Shown: in pieces, positions 39,774-48,633 of the stretch
How positions within the stretch are numbered: position 1 is the first letter of the stretch
How the letters are laid out: each line of letters starts with the position of its first letter
Source: Derxia gummosa DSM 723
GTDB lineage: Bacteria; Pseudomonadota; Gammaproteobacteria; Burkholderiales; Burkholderiaceae_E
Direction of reading: 5' to 3'
Assembly: GCF_000482785.1 (NCBI RefSeq)
Contig: NZ_AXWS01000007.1
Coordinates: 744,001-808,000, forward strand
DNA length: 64,000 nucleotides
Position numbers and translations under genes: made by a program
The notes under the pieces: model-generated
Seen by the model: only the letters and a program-made list of their open reading frames with translations
Database searches by the model: none
Told to the model about the DNA's origin: nothing

Positions 39774-40130
39774 CGCGGCGGGCGCAGTACGGAATCGCAG
39801 GGCGAAAGTGGCGGCGATTCTAGCCGTGCGCCTGCGCCGTCAGTCGGATGCCGGCCCTGACGGAAACCCGTGTCCGGGCAAAGCCCGAAACATTGCGTTT
39901 CGGGAGCCGGCCGGGCGGGGCGCGCCGTGACAGCCGGTCGCAATCCGCATCGGCGGCGCGACGGACGGTGTGCGCCGCGACGCGAGCCTTCGGGCAGCAT
40001 TCGGCCCCGTGCCGCGAGACGAATTTATCCGACCGCGACGCCGAAGGCCGATAGCTCCGATTCCGGACGCAACGGCCGTCAATCATTCAGGCGGCCGCGC
40101 AGCGCGACCGCCGAAGCCGAGTTCTCCGCC
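39774..40130. other. Divergent intergenic region with a perfect hairpin
   Basis: 357 bp between the divergent GT2 and DUF3047 genes, no believable gene. It contains CCCGAAAC-ATTGC-GTTTCGGG (39884-39904), a perfect 8-bp stem with a 5-base loop and no T-run, which could be an operator or leader hairpin. I see no clear -35/-10 pair. Confidence 0.45.
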
Positions 40131-41021
40131 ATGCCTGCGTTCCAGCCGCCGTCTCACTCCCTTCTGTATCGCTTCGTGGGCGCGGCAGCGCTTCTGGCCG
40201 GCCTGCTCGGCGGCTGCGCCAGTGCGCCGGAAGTCAGCTCGATGCCCGGCGGCTCGGGGCCGATCGACACCAGCCTGCTTGACGACGAGGACAGCGACGC
40301 CGCACCGGCCCCGGGTATCGCCGTACCCGTCGGCGCCGTGCCCAGCCTGTTTTCCGCCGCCGCGAGCGGCCGCGACGGCCTGCCCGCCGGCTGGTCGCCC
40401 TTCATCCTGCGGCCAGACAAGCGCCGCACCGAATACCGCCTGGTGCGCGCCAGCGTGCCGGGCAGCGACGGCAAGGCAAGCCAACGCAACGTCATCCACG
40501 CCCGCGCCAGCAGCGCCGCCAGCGGCCTCGAAGCGCCCTGCGCGATCGACCTCGCGCGCACGCCCTGGCTGAGCTGGGACTGGCGCGCCGACCGCCTCAT
40601 CGACGCCGCCGACAACCGCCAGCGCGAGACCGACGACAGCCCGAGCCGCATCGTCCTCAGCTTCGACGGCGACCGCGCCCGGCTCTCGATGCGCGACCGC
40701 ATCCTCTCGGAGCAGGCGCGGCTGTTCACCGGCCGCGAGCTGCCCTACGCCACGCTCATCTACATCCGCGAGAACCGGCTGCCCGTGGGCACCGTCATTC
40801 CCAACCGTATCACCGACCGCATCCGCATGCTGGTGGTCGAGAGCGGCAGCGGCGGCCTCGGCGAATGGCGCCATCACCGCCGCGACGTGCGCGCCGACTT
40901 CATCGCCGCCTTCGGCGAGGAGCCCGGCATGCTGCGCGCCGTCGGCCTGCTGACCGACAGCGACAACACCCGCAGCGACATCGACGCCTGGTACGGCGAC
41001 CTCCAGTTCGCGGCGAAGTGA
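40131..41021 (+). CDS. DUF3047 family lipoprotein
   Basis: The protein has 296 residues. A lipoprotein signal peptide ends LLAGLLGGC with lipidation Cys at residue 29, and a Pro/Asp-rich spacer (~35-65) leads into the DUF3047 beta-sandwich (SFDGDRARLSMRDRILSEQ, ATLIYIREN, WRHHRRDVRADFIAAFGEEPG, DSDNTRSDIDAWYGDL). The family is secreted or periplasmic and uncharacterised, with a carbohydrate-binding-like fold. The ATG at 40131 starts the signal peptide. Confidence 0.85.
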   Translation: MPAFQPPSHSLLYRFVGAAALLAGLLGGCASAPEVSSMPGGSGPIDTSLLDDEDSDAAPAPGIAVPVGAVPSLFSAAASGRDGLPAGWSPFILRPDKRRTEYRLVRASVPGSDGKASQRNVIHARASSAASGLEAPCAIDLARTPWLSWDWRADRLIDAADNRQRETDDSPSRIVLSFDGDRARLSMRDRILSEQARLFTGRELPYATLIYIRENRLPVGTVIPNRITDRIRMLVVESGSGGLGEWRHHRRDVRADFIAAFGEEPGMLRAVGLLTDSDNTRSDIDAWYGDLQFAAK

Positions 41022-41240
41022 CGCGCCGGCGGCAGCGCGCCCGCCCGCAGCGGCGCAAGCACCTCCGCGCCGCCGGCAACGCCCGCGCCCGCGACGACTC
41101 CTTGCGCGGTTGCGCATGCTCACGCGCTGTCATCCGCGCGTAGTCGTGGCGTCGCGGCGCTGACATTTGCCGCCCCCAATCTCCGGCCCGTTGTGATGAC
41201 TGCGTGACCAGGAACGTCACGCGACTGCCCCGGAGGATTC

Positions 41241-42164
41241 ATGCGCAAGGACCACTTCCCCTCGCCGCTCTCGCCGCTGGTCGACGCCTTCGGCGAAAGC
41301 CGGGGAACGATGCGCGACATCTCACGCAAGCTGATCGGCCAGACGCTCGACAGCGCCCGCGCGCGCCTGCCCCAGCCCAGCCAGTTCGGCGCCGCCCTCG
41401 GACACCGCCGCATGCTCAAGAAGCTCGCGCCCCAGGTGGCCAGCGGCTTCACGCTGAGCTTCGCGCGCGGCGAGAACGAGATCCGCGAAGCCCAGCGCCT
41501 GCGCTACAAGGTGTTTGCCGAGGAAATGGGCGCGAGCGTGCCGCGCAACTTCGACAGCGAAGGCCGCCCGATCGACCGCGACATGTTCGACAAGTACTGC
41601 GACCACCTGATCGTGCGCGACAACGCCACGCAGCAGGTGATCGGCACCTACCGCATCCTCCCGCCGCACGCCGCCAAGAAGATCGGCTGCTACTACAGCG
41701 AGAGCGAATTCTTCCTGACCCGCCTGCTGCCGATGCGTCACAACCTCGTGGAACTCGGCCGCTCCTGCGTGCATCAGGACTACCGCAACGGCGCGGTGAT
41801 CATGCTGCTGTGGAAGGGCATTGCCGGCTACATGAAGGCCGGTGGCTACGAGCATCTGATCGGCTGCGCCAGCATCAGCATGCGCGACGGCGGCCACACC
41901 GCCGCCTCGCTGTGGAAGAAGCTCGAAGGCGGCCTCGCCGCGCCCGAGTACCACGTGTTCCCGCGCCTCGCGCTGCCGGTCGAGAAGCTGGATTCGTCGC
42001 TGGATGTGGAAGCGCCGCCGCTGGTGAAGGGCTATCTGCGCGTGGGCGCCGAGATCTGCGGCGCGCCGGCCTGGGATCCCGACTTCAACTCGGCGGACTT
42101 CCTGATGCTCATGTCGCTGTCGAAGATGAATCCTCGGTATCGGAAGCACTTCTTCGGCGATTGA
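41241..42164 (+). CDS. OlsB-like GNAT family acyltransferase
   Basis: This 307-residue GNAT-fold enzyme resembles ornithine N-acyltransferases and hemolysin-like acyltransferases. Diagnostic segments are EIREAQRLRYKVFAEEMGASV, QQVIGTYRILPP, LVELGRSCVHQDYRNGAVIMLLWKGI and HLIGCASISM. It probably acylates ornithine or a related amine to make a phosphorus-free membrane lipid; no olsA partner is adjacent. GGAGG lies 7 bp before the ATG. The two inverted repeat elements begin 21 bp after its stop. Confidence 0.85.
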   Translation: MRKDHFPSPLSPLVDAFGESRGTMRDISRKLIGQTLDSARARLPQPSQFGAALGHRRMLKKLAPQVASGFTLSFARGENEIREAQRLRYKVFAEEMGASVPRNFDSEGRPIDRDMFDKYCDHLIVRDNATQQVIGTYRILPPHAAKKIGCYYSESEFFLTRLLPMRHNLVELGRSCVHQDYRNGAVIMLLWKGIAGYMKAGGYEHLIGCASISMRDGGHTAASLWKKLEGGLAAPEYHVFPRLALPVEKLDSSLDVEAPPLVKGYLRVGAEICGAPAWDPDFNSADFLMLMSLSKMNPRYRKHFFGD

Positions 42165-42185
42165 GGTTGCGGGTGGTTCGGGCAC

Positions 42186-42394
42186 GCGCGCCGGGCGGGG
42201 GTGGCGAGGGCGGGCCTTCACGATCGCGCCGGCTGCTGCGCAGCCGGTTCCCCGGGGTTCCTACGGAAGCGGCAGGCTCGCCACGCACGGCGTGGCTCGA
42301 CCCTCGCGGCTCCGCCACGAGGGCAGACCTGCCCTTCCTCGTCACCCCGGGCGCGATCAAGGCGGCCCGCCCTCGCCACCCCCGCCCGGCGCGC
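42186..42394 (+). repeat. Palindrome-ended repeat element, copy A (209 bp)
   Basis: Perfect 31-bp terminal inverted repeats (42186-42216 and 42364-42394) enclose a 147-bp core. The core contains further small hairpins (GGCTGC-TGC-GCAGCC-like; GCCACGC-ACG-GCGTGGC). It shows no open reading frame of note. Copy B lies 290 bp away in the opposite orientation. It sits between the convergent olsB-like and treY genes and could fold into one long hairpin if transcribed. Confidence 0.85.
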
Positions 42395-42482
42395 TTGTGA
42401 ACGTGTTGGGGATGATCGGGGCTTCGGTGAGCGAGGTGCCTGGTTGCAGAGAAAGCACCCTGCGTAGCGGGTGGACGCTTGG

Positions 42483-42550
42483 GCTCACTGGCTCACTGGC
42501 TCACTGGCTCACTGGCTCACTGGCTCACTGGCTCACTGGCTCACTGGCTC
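42483..42550 (+). repeat. 8-bp tandem repeat, eight copies
   Basis: Eight perfect copies of GCTCACTG (42483-42546) plus a partial GCTC, between the two inverted elements. Since 8 is not a multiple of 3 and no gene crosses it, this is a non-coding microsatellite that is probably slippage-prone. Confidence 0.97.
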
Positions 42551-42684
42551 CCGCTGCGCCGCCTCGCCGTACACGCTCGGTGCAGCGATGCGCCTCCCGC
42601 ACAGCCGGCTCATCGAGCAGCCCTGATCCCATCCCCCGAGCGGCGCGGGTCGATCCGCACCGACGGCCGCCGCCTCTTCAATGA

Positions 42685-42897
42685 GCGCGTGGCGGGCGGG
42701 GCCTCGGGGTCCGGGCCGCCTCGGGTGCGCCCGAAGCGACGAGGAAGGGCAGGTCTGCCCTCGTGGCGGAGCCGCGAGGGTCGAGCCACGCTGTGCGTGG
42801 CGAGCCTGCCGCTTCCGAAGGAGCTTCGGGGAACCGGCTGCACAGCAGCCGGCGCATCCGTGAAGGCCCCGACCCCGAGGCCCCGCCCGCCGCGCGC
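42685..42897 (-). repeat. Palindrome-ended repeat element, copy B (213 bp, inverted)
   Basis: 33-bp terminal inverted repeats (42685-42717 and 42865-42897, two mismatches) enclose a 147-bp core that, reverse-complemented, matches the core of copy A at about 131 of 147 positions by my hand alignment. A ~73-base central block differs at only one base. The terminal repeats share only their outer GCGCG and inner GGGCC with copy A. It ends 33 bp before the treY stop. Confidence 0.85.
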
Positions 42898-42930
42898 GGC
42901 GCCTGAAGAACAGCCCCACGAGCAACCCGC

Positions 42931-45900
42931 TCAGCTCATCCCACCCTCAAGCACCGCCACCGGCAGCTCGCACAGCAGCCGATCGATCGCCGGCAGCGCG
43001 CTCCCGCTCATCGCCACCTCGCGCGGCGCCGCGCCCTGCACCGTCGCCATCGCCCCGGGCAGCGCGCGTCGCCAGCGCATCCCCGCGAACGCCGAGGTCA
43101 GCCGCAGCCACGAGCTGTTGGGCGGCACCGCGCGCGACGGCCGCAGCGCGACCGCCACCAGCACCGCCCGCCCCGGCACGCCGCGAATGAAGGCCAGCGC
43201 CTGCGTCGCCGCCGGCCCGTCGATCTGGACCGGCACATAGCCGCCCTCGGCGAACACGTCAGGCAGCTTCGCGCGCAGCGCGAGCAGGTCGCGCAGCAGG
43301 CGCTGCTTGATCGACGGATCGGGCCAGTGCGCGAGGCCGGCGGCGCCGAGCATCGCCGCGCGCGCGTCCCAGTCGACGGGGCGGCGGTTGTCGGGATCGA
43401 CGAGGCTGAAGTCCCAGCCGTCGGCGCCCTGGTAGAGGTCGGGCACGCCGGGGCAGGTGCAGCGCAGCGTGAGCTGCACGAGGCTGTTGATGACGCCGCC
43501 CGGCACGACGCTGGTAATGAATGCGGTCAGGTCGGCCAGGAAGGCTGCGCTGATGTCCGGGTCGAGCAGCGCCAGCGCGAAGTCGCGGCAGGCGTCCTCG
43601 TAGGCCGGCACGGGCGCGATCCAGCCCGTGCGCAGCTTGGCCTCGCGCAGCGCCTTCTCCTGCCAGCGCACGACACGCTCCGCAAACGCTTGCAGGCCGA
43701 CGCGGTCGTCGGCAGCGAGGCCGGGCGGCCAGGCGCCGACGAGGGTCTGGTAGAGCATGTACTCGTCGCCGGCCGAGGGCGCGTCGGCGGCCTGGCTGGC
43801 GGGCACAAGGCCGGTCGCCGTGCTGTCGGCCGGCCGGTTGCCGCCGTTGGTGGCGAAGCCGCCTTTCAGATGCCGGTTCATGCCGCGCCAGCGCCCGACG
43901 GCCGTCTTCCAGTCGTTGGGGACCTCGCTCAGCATGGCCAGCCGGGCGCGCACGTCCTCGCCGCGCTTGTGGTCGTGGGTGGCGGTGGTGAGCATCGCGT
44001 GCGGCCAGCGCTCGGCGCGCGCCTGCATCGCGTGGTGGAAATCGTCGGGGCCGAGCGCGAATTCCTCCGGCTCGAAGCCCACGTCGTTGCGCGACAGCAG
44101 CCGGCCGAAGCGGTAGAGCGCCGTGTCCTCGATGGCCTTGGCGGCAAGCGGCGCGCTGAGCTGCTGGAAGCGGCGCAGCGCCTCGGCGAGCGGCGCGCGG
44201 GCGTCGGCATGCTCGCCGGCGCGGTGGGTCGAGGGCAGGCGCTCGTCGTCGGGCGCCCAGGCGGCGCGGCTCGCCCGCGTCGCGCTCGTCAGGCCGGTGG
44301 CGGTGCGCGCGGCGGGCGCGGTGCGGTCCTCGCGGCGCGGCGGCGGATCGCCGTCCGCGGGCGCGGCGGCGCCGGCATCATCGCCCGCGAGCCAGCCGGC
44401 CAGCGTTTCCAGCATCGCGTGTTCGCTCGGGCGCAGTTCGGCGCGCGCGGCGGCGGCGGCCTGGGCGAGCACCGCGCGGTCCTGCCTCGATGCCTCGCCC
44501 ACCCGCGAATACACCCTGTACACCGGGAAGTGCAGCAGCAGCGCCCGCAGCGCGCGGGTGATCGCATGCGCGCTCCAGTCACGCGATTCATCGCGGCCGC
44601 GCGCATGCCGGTGCAACGCGCCCACCGTGCCCGCGAACTGCGCCGCGAAGCTCAGGTCGAGGATCTCGGCGCGGGCGCCGCGCTTTTCCTCGGCGAACTC
44701 CGGCCGCCCGGCGATGTCGCGCCAAAGCCGGGTGAGCGGCGCCTCGCCCTCGGGCGCATGCAGCAGCGCGGCCACCTCCGACATGAAGTCGTAGCCGCTG
44801 GTGCCGTCCACCGGCCAGTCGGGCATCGGCTCGCCGGGCGCGAGGATCTTCTCCACCACGAGCCAGGTGCGACCCTGCCCGCGACCGCCTGGCCGCTCGG
44901 CCACGCGCACATCCGACGACGCCAGCGCGGCCACGCCCGACGCCGGATGCGCTGCGTCGGCCTGTGCCATGCCGAGTTCGGCGCGCGCCTCGACTGCCTG
45001 CGTCCGCGCCTCGTCGCGCGCCTGCTCGGCGGCGTCGAGCGCCGCGCGCAAGCGCTTGCAATAGGCCGCCGGATCGGTCAGGCCGTCGATGTGGTCGATG
45101 CGCAGGCCGTCGATCAGCCCTTCGCGCACCAGCCGCAGGGGCAAGGCGTGCACGGCATCGAACACCTCTGGCCGCTCCATGCTCAGCGCGACCAGCGTGT
45201 TCACGTCGAAGAAGCGGCGCCAGTTGATCTCGTCGGCGGCGGTGCGCCACCAGGCAAGCCGCCAGGGCTGGGCGTCGAGCAGGTCCATCCACGCCGCGCG
45301 CTTCTGCGGCGAGCCGTCCGGCCCGCCCCAGGCCGCGAGGCCGCGCTCGACGGTGGCGCGCAGTTCCTCGTCGACGAGGGCATCGGCGAGCGCGCGGCGC
45401 GCGGCATCGAAGGCGGCCGCCACACGCGCGGGCAGCGGATCGTCGGCCCAGGCCGGATCGAGTCCGCGCGCGGCGGTCCGGGGTGCGGCGCCGGAGGCCG
45501 CGGCCATGCCGCGCGTGCCCGCGCCGCGCGCTGGCAGAAAGGCATCCGCGCCCTGCGACGGCAGACCCGCATCTTCGGCACGCTCCAGCGCCAGCTCGTG
45601 CTGCGCATGCGCGATGCCGAGCGGCGCGTCGTCGTCGGCGAGGTCGGCCGCGTCGTCGAAGGCATCGGCCAGCGCCGCGAGCCGGGTCGTCAGGTGCGGC
45701 GCGCCGGGCACCGAGCGCAGCAGCGCGCCATAGCTGCCGAAGCCGACCGGAAAGCGGTTGTCGAAATAGCCGACGAACAGCTCGCCGGTCGCCGCGTCGA
45801 GCTTGAGGGCCAGTTCGCCGGCCGCCACCACCGCGCCTACCTGCCGCCCGAGCACCGGCAGCAGCAGCCGGCCGCGCAGCAGCGGGTCGGGTGACTGCCA

Positions 45901-46263
45901 GTCGATGTCGAACCAGTGCGCATGCCGGCTCGCCTCGCCGAAGCGCAGCACGTCCATCCACCAGGCGTTGTGCTCGCCGGTCGCCATGTGGTTGGGGACG
46001 ATGTCGAGCACCAGTCCCATGCCGCGCGCGGCCAACCCGGCGCAGAGGCGGCGCAGGCCGTCCTCGCCGCCGAGTTCGGGGTTGATGCGCGTCGGGTCGG
46101 TCTGGTCGTAGCCGTGCGGCGAGCCGGGCACGGCCGCGCACACCGGCGAGGCGTAGAGATGGCTGATGCCGAGCGCGGCCCAGTCGTCAAGGCGCGCATG
46201 CGCATCGTCGAAGGTGAAGCTGGCGTGGAATTGCAGGCGCAGCGTGGCGCGCGGCAGGCTCAT
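42931..46263 (-). CDS. treY: Malto-oligosyltrehalose synthase TreY
   Basis: This 1110-residue GH13 enzyme turns the reducing-end glucose of maltodextrins into a trehalosyl unit. The start MSLPRATLRLQFHASFTFDDA, ISHLYASPVCAAVPGSPHGYDQTDPTRINPELGG, LDIVPNHMA, and DGLRIDHIDGLTDP carrying the nucleophile are typical. It is longer than usual because of three Ala/Arg-rich insertions (around residues 210-255, 410-450 and 625-690). The ATG overlaps the malQ stop by 4 nt. It is the last gene of the operon. Confidence 0.95.
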   Translation of the reverse strand: MSLPRATLRLQFHASFTFDDAHARLDDWAALGISHLYASPVCAAVPGSPHGYDQTDPTRINPELGGEDGLRRLCAGLAARGMGLVLDIVPNHMATGEHNAWWMDVLRFGEASRHAHWFDIDWQSPDPLLRGRLLLPVLGRQVGAVVAAGELALKLDAATGELFVGYFDNRFPVGFGSYGALLRSVPGAPHLTTRLAALADAFDDAADLADDDAPLGIAHAQHELALERAEDAGLPSQGADAFLPARGAGTRGMAAASGAAPRTAARGLDPAWADDPLPARVAAAFDAARRALADALVDEELRATVERGLAAWGGPDGSPQKRAAWMDLLDAQPWRLAWWRTAADEINWRRFFDVNTLVALSMERPEVFDAVHALPLRLVREGLIDGLRIDHIDGLTDPAAYCKRLRAALDAAEQARDEARTQAVEARAELGMAQADAAHPASGVAALASSDVRVAERPGGRGQGRTWLVVEKILAPGEPMPDWPVDGTSGYDFMSEVAALLHAPEGEAPLTRLWRDIAGRPEFAEEKRGARAEILDLSFAAQFAGTVGALHRHARGRDESRDWSAHAITRALRALLLHFPVYRVYSRVGEASRQDRAVLAQAAAAARAELRPSEHAMLETLAGWLAGDDAGAAAPADGDPPPRREDRTAPAARTATGLTSATRASRAAWAPDDERLPSTHRAGEHADARAPLAEALRRFQQLSAPLAAKAIEDTALYRFGRLLSRNDVGFEPEEFALGPDDFHHAMQARAERWPHAMLTTATHDHKRGEDVRARLAMLSEVPNDWKTAVGRWRGMNRHLKGGFATNGGNRPADSTATGLVPASQAADAPSAGDEYMLYQTLVGAWPPGLAADDRVGLQAFAERVVRWQEKALREAKLRTGWIAPVPAYEDACRDFALALLDPDISAAFLADLTAFITSVVPGGVINSLVQLTLRCTCPGVPDLYQGADGWDFSLVDPDNRRPVDWDARAAMLGAAGLAHWPDPSIKQRLLRDLLALRAKLPDVFAEGGYVPVQIDGPAATQALAFIRGVPGRAVLVAVALRPSRAVPPNSSWLRLTSAFAGMRWRRALPGAMATVQGAAPREVAMSGSALPAIDRLLCELPVAVLEGGMS

Positions 46264-48581
46264 TTCGGCAGCTCCGCCTGGCGCACCTCGCGCATCACGG
46301 CCGCAAGGCCGGGCTGGGTGGCGCTCGGGTTCCAGGCGCCCTTGAGCGGCAGCACCAGCTGGCGCGCGCGGGCGGCGGTGAGCACGTTCAGACGCGCGGC
46401 GGCGTCGGGCGTGTCGAGCAGGCTGCCGCAGCTCACCGGCAGGCGGCGGCGCCAGTTGGGATGCTCGTCAACGGTACCTGGCAGGTTGGCCTGCTCGACG
46501 AGGCCAAGCAGATCCTCGGCCTGCACGACGGCGAGCGCGCAGCCCGATCGGCCGACGCGGTCGAAGGCCATGTCGGCGGGCGGCACCGCGAGGCCGCTGG
46601 CGTCGAGCGCGGGCGGTTCGGTGATGAGGGTGCGGTCGATCGCGCGCTCGGCGCGCTGGCGCTCGATGTCGGCCGGCGTGCCGATGCCGAGCTTCTCGCG
46701 CCAGTCGATGTCGCGTCCGGCCCACCAGCCGGCCACGGTCGGCAGATCGTGCGTGCTGGTGAGCGCCACCGCGCCGCGCGGCCAGCGCTCGGGGTCGGCG
46801 AAGCCGCCGCCGTCCTGCGCCGTCTCGCGCTCGAACCACAGCACCTTCATGCCGGCGATGCCGTGGTCGGCCAGCGCCTCGCGCAGACCGGCCGGCACGG
46901 TGCCGAGGTCTTCGCCGATGACGATGGCGCGATTGCGCCAGCTTTCCAGCACCACCAGCCGCAGCAGGTCGTCGAAGGGCATCTGGAGATAGGCGCCACC
47001 GCCGTCGGGCGGCGACAGCCACAGCCGGCGCAGCCCCAGCACATGGTCGATGCGGATGCCGCCGCTCGCGCGCATGACGGCGCGCAGCATGTCGATGAAG
47101 GCGCGATAGCCGCTCGCCGCCAGCGCCGCCGGCGAATACGTCGCCAGCCCCCAAGCCTGGCCGAGCGGATTGAGCAGATCGGGCGGCGCGCCCACCGACA
47201 GCCCGTGCAGCACCACGCCCTGGTGGCTCCAGGCCTCGCTGCCGCCAGGGTCCATGCCGACGGCCAGATCGCCGATCAGCCCCACGCCCATGCCCGCGCC
47301 GCGCGCCGCCGCCTGGGCGCCCGCCAGCCCGCAGGCCGCCAGCCATTGCAGGAAAAGGTGGAAACCGATCTCCGCTTCATTGGCCCTGGCGAACTCGGCC
47401 ACCGCCGGCGAGGCCGGATCGCGGTACTCGGCCGGCCAGTCATGGAAGCCGCCGGTCTTCGGGCCGAGCAGGCGGCGGAAGTGGGCATGCAGTGCCTCGA
47501 AGCAGGCATGGCGCAGCAGCGGCTGGCCGCCATCGTCGAGAAAGGCGATGAAGTTGTCGGCCAGCGGCTGGTCGGCGGCGGCGCGCGCCTGCGGCCGGCC
47601 CTCGCTGAAGATGAACGTGTCCTCGTACAGCCGGCGCTGGCAGCCGAGCCTCACCTCGGCCACGCCCGGCCAGTCGATGAGCTGGGCCGCCTCCAGTCGC
47701 GCCGCCAGCTCGGCCACGCCCGCGAGCCGCTTGGCCTCGCGCACGCGCTCGCGGCCGAACACCAGCGCCGCGTCGGCATGCAGCACGTTGAGCCAGCGCC
47801 GGCTCGACGGCGAATACGGGCTGCACCGCGCCGGGTCGGCCGCGAACAGCGCGTGCGCCGGACTGACGGCCAGCGCCTGCGCGCCCTGGCGGCCGGCATG
47901 CTCGGCCACGCAGGCCAGGGCCGCGAAGCCGCCCGCCCCCACCAGCTCGCCGCGCGCGTCGGCACGCAGCGAATGCAGCTGCACCGCGAGGCCCCACCAG
48001 CGCTCGCCCGGCGCGTCGGCGCAGGCATCGTCGAGGGTCCAGGCGCGCTGGGGCGCGACCGCCACCACCGTCTGCACGCCGTCATGCTCGATGCGGTGAT
48101 AACCCGGCACGCCAACGGCCGGAATGCGCAGCCAGCCGCCGGGCAGCGCCTCGATCGCGCAGTCGTAGCCGCGCCCGTCCTCGAGCGTGAGCCGGGCCGG
48201 GCCGGCGCCGTCGGGATGACCGCGCCAGACCACCGCCTCGCCCACGCGCGCCGTCACGAGCGGCGCATGCGCGGGGTGGCCGAAGGCATGCAGCCGGTCG
48301 GCGCTCTCGGCGACGCGCGCGGGCGTGTCGGCCTCGAAGCCGAGCGCGGACAGCAGCGCGCGCAGCGTGTCGGCCGGCACGGTCTGGGGCTGGCCGTAGG
48401 CATCGATCCATTCGGGCGCGATGCCGCAGTCGCGCGCGAGCCGGGCGAGGTCGGGCGGCAGGGACATCGCGCCGCGATCGTCAGGGCCGGCGACCAGATG
48501 GCCGAGCGCGGCGCCGGGTGGCAGCGCGGGCGTGGTGTGAAGATCGGCGACGGAAGGGGCGCGGGGCTGGGCGTCGGTCAT
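46260..48581 (-). CDS. malQ: 4-alpha-glucanotransferase (amylomaltase) MalQ
   Basis: This 773-residue GH77 enzyme disproportionates maltodextrins and so adjusts chain length for TreY or GlgX products. Signatures include GLIGDLAVGMDPGGSEAWSHQ, GGIRIDHVLGLRRLWLSP with the catalytic Asp, VIGEDLGTVPAGLREAL and LTSTHDLPTVAGWWAGRDI. The N-terminal ~170 residues form the extra bacterial MalQ domain. The ATG at 48581 is preferred over the longer Arg-rich frame. It is 52 bp after treZ and overlaps treY. Confidence 0.95.
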   Translation of the reverse strand: MTDAQPRAPSVADLHTTPALPPGAALGHLVAGPDDRGAMSLPPDLARLARDCGIAPEWIDAYGQPQTVPADTLRALLSALGFEADTPARVAESADRLHAFGHPAHAPLVTARVGEAVVWRGHPDGAGPARLTLEDGRGYDCAIEALPGGWLRIPAVGVPGYHRIEHDGVQTVVAVAPQRAWTLDDACADAPGERWWGLAVQLHSLRADARGELVGAGGFAALACVAEHAGRQGAQALAVSPAHALFAADPARCSPYSPSSRRWLNVLHADAALVFGRERVREAKRLAGVAELAARLEAAQLIDWPGVAEVRLGCQRRLYEDTFIFSEGRPQARAAADQPLADNFIAFLDDGGQPLLRHACFEALHAHFRRLLGPKTGGFHDWPAEYRDPASPAVAEFARANEAEIGFHLFLQWLAACGLAGAQAAARGAGMGVGLIGDLAVGMDPGGSEAWSHQGVVLHGLSVGAPPDLLNPLGQAWGLATYSPAALAASGYRAFIDMLRAVMRASGGIRIDHVLGLRRLWLSPPDGGGAYLQMPFDDLLRLVVLESWRNRAIVIGEDLGTVPAGLREALADHGIAGMKVLWFERETAQDGGGFADPERWPRGAVALTSTHDLPTVAGWWAGRDIDWREKLGIGTPADIERQRAERAIDRTLITEPPALDASGLAVPPADMAFDRVGRSGCALAVVQAEDLLGLVEQANLPGTVDEHPNWRRRLPVSCGSLLDTPDAAARLNVLTAARARQLVLPLKGAWNPSATQPGLAAVMREVRQAELPK

Positions 48582-48633
48582 GGCGATTCCGGTTCGGTCG
48601 GCGGGAGAGGCATGCCTGCGTGCGCGCTCGGCG

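Noticed and set aside
42165-42930. Small ORFs in the repeat region between the olsB-like gene and treY
   Set aside because: They run through the palindromic elements and the 8-bp tandem repeat, have biased composition and no ribosome-binding sites.
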